From the NCBI GenBank assembly GCA_023252115.1, contig JAHEXM010000123.1, positions 1 to 6,006 of the forward strand: DNA of 6,006 nt, read 5' to 3'. Made by a program: the position numbers and the translations under genes. Below are positions 5,402-6,006 of this stretch, piece by piece; position 1 is the first letter of the stretch; every line of letters starts with the position of its first letter. The notes under the pieces are model-generated. The model was not told the origin of the DNA and searched no databases. It saw nothing but the letters and a program-made list of their open reading frames with translations. Source of the stretch: Micrococcales bacterium (GTDB lineage Bacteria > Actinomycetota > Actinomycetes > S36-B12 > UBA10799).

Positions 5402-6006
5402 ATGGAGCCCTCAGGTGCGGACTATCGTCGCGGCCCGTTTCGGCCGGCAGATCAGGTCCAGCTCACCGACCCCAAAGGTCGGATGCACACGATTGAACTG
5501 ATTGTCGGCAAGCAGTTCCACACTGCCAAGGGCGCAATCAATCACGACGACCTCATTGGCAAACCCGAGGGCATTGTCGTCAACTCGAGTAACGGCACCG
5601 CCTATTTGGCTCAACGTCCCCTACTGCGCGACTTTGTCTTGTCGATGCCTCGCGGTGCCACGGTGGTCTACCCCAAAGACGCCGCTGTAATTGTGGGGCT
5701 TGCGGACATTTTTCCCGGTGCCAAGGTGCTTGAAGCCGGCGTCGGTTCGGGAGCCTTGTCCTGTTCGCTGCTTCGCGCGATCGGCGCCGACGGCAAACTG
5801 CATTCATATGAGCGGCGCGAGGATTTTGCGCAGGTTGCCAAAGACAATGTGCAGCGATTCTTCGGAGCTACTCAGCCAACTTGGGAAGTCACCGTCGGAG
5901 ATTTTGAATATCAGTGCAAGGACACTGACGTTGATCGCGTGGTTTTGGATTTATTGGCACCATGGGACTGCTTAGCTGCCGCAGCAAAAGCGATGCGACC
6001 CGGTGG
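5402..6006 (+). CDS. trmI: tRNA (adenine-58-N1)-methyltransferase, 3' truncated by window
   Basis: Opens at ATG 5402 and stays open to the right edge, giving 201 full codons of a protein usually near 280 residues. TrmI uses AdoMet to methylate N1 of adenosine 58 in the tRNA T-loop, and family members are tetramers. The N-terminal beta domain (about 1-85) includes RPADQVQLTDPKGRMHT and VVNSSNGTAYLAQRPLL. The conserved YPKDAA at 90-95 leads into the Rossmann methyltransferase fold: AdoMet motif I LEAGVGSGALS at 110-120, acidic Glu137 in SYERRED (ribose contact), and Asp183 in VLDLLAPW (the catalytic-pocket motif IV region). From memory this matches mycobacterial Rv2118c almost segment by segment. 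The rest of the C-terminal fold is outside the window. It is divergent from the RecB-like nuclease, as in M. tuberculosis; by that comparison the proteasome ATPase (Mpa/ARC) gene would be expected to the right, which cannot be seen here. Confidence 0.95.
   Translation, partial: MEPSGADYRRGPFRPADQVQLTDPKGRMHTIELIVGKQFHTAKGAINHDDLIGKPEGIVVNSSNGTAYLAQRPLLRDFVLSMPRGATVVYPKDAAVIVGLADIFPGAKVLEAGVGSGALSCSLLRAIGADGKLHSYERREDFAQVAKDNVQRFFGATQPTWEVTVGDFEYQCKDTDVDRVVLDLLAPWDCLAAAAKAMRPG

Noticed and set aside
5691..5975. 94-codon plus-strand open frame within trmI
   Set aside because: It is in a different frame from trmI, which is conserved throughout this interval, and its translation shows no recognisable features.

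Overview
The window reads as chromosomal core DNA of an actinobacterium (Actinomycetota). It looks moderately GC-rich by eye (not computed), is densely packed, and uses GTG starts for three of its five visible starts. The best taxonomic signal is gene content. A tRNA m1A58 methyltransferase (TrmI) closely resembling mycobacterial Rv2118c lies divergent to a single-domain RecB-like nuclease resembling Rv2119, with methionine synthase (metH) nearby. From memory, M. tuberculosis has the same three genes between Rv2118c and Rv2124c, next to the Pup-proteasome cluster. The exact genus cannot be read from this window.

Layout, left to right. (1) 1-332, plus strand: the 3' end of metH, holding most of the AdoMet-binding reactivation domain. 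(2) 370-1017, plus strand: a HAD-superfamily phosphatase/phosphomutase-like protein 37 nt downstream, probably co-transcribed with metH. (3) 5326 down to 1014, minus strand: a tight three-gene operon of RecB-like PD-(D/E)XK nuclease, ABC ATPase (MacB/LolD type) and a large two-module FtsX/MacB-type permease. The nuclease and ATPase genes overlap by 4 nt (GTGA), and the permease follows the ATPase after 3 nt. The permease stop codon overlaps the HAD stop codon by 4 nt in convergent orientation. (4) 5327-5401: a 75-nt divergent intergenic region with candidate -10 boxes for both directions and a short dyad. (5) 5402 to the right edge, plus strand: the first two thirds or so of trmI, cut by the window end.

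The ATPase and permease should form one inner-membrane type VII ABC system. Such systems use ATP to move lipoproteins, peptides or antibiotics, or to transmit force across the membrane, and the substrate here cannot be told. The nuclease is predicted to carry a 4Fe-4S cluster and to act in DNA repair or processing. Its coupling to the exporter genes is positional, with no obvious shared pathway. metH and trmI are housekeeping genes for methionine synthesis and tRNA modification.

No gene-free stretch exceeds 300 bases. I see no rRNA, tRNA, CRISPR array, insertion sequence or attachment site. I do not find clear evidence of an undescribed system; the most notable points are the nuclease-exporter coupling, the absence of terminator space between the convergent genes, and the possibly leaderless divergent starts.
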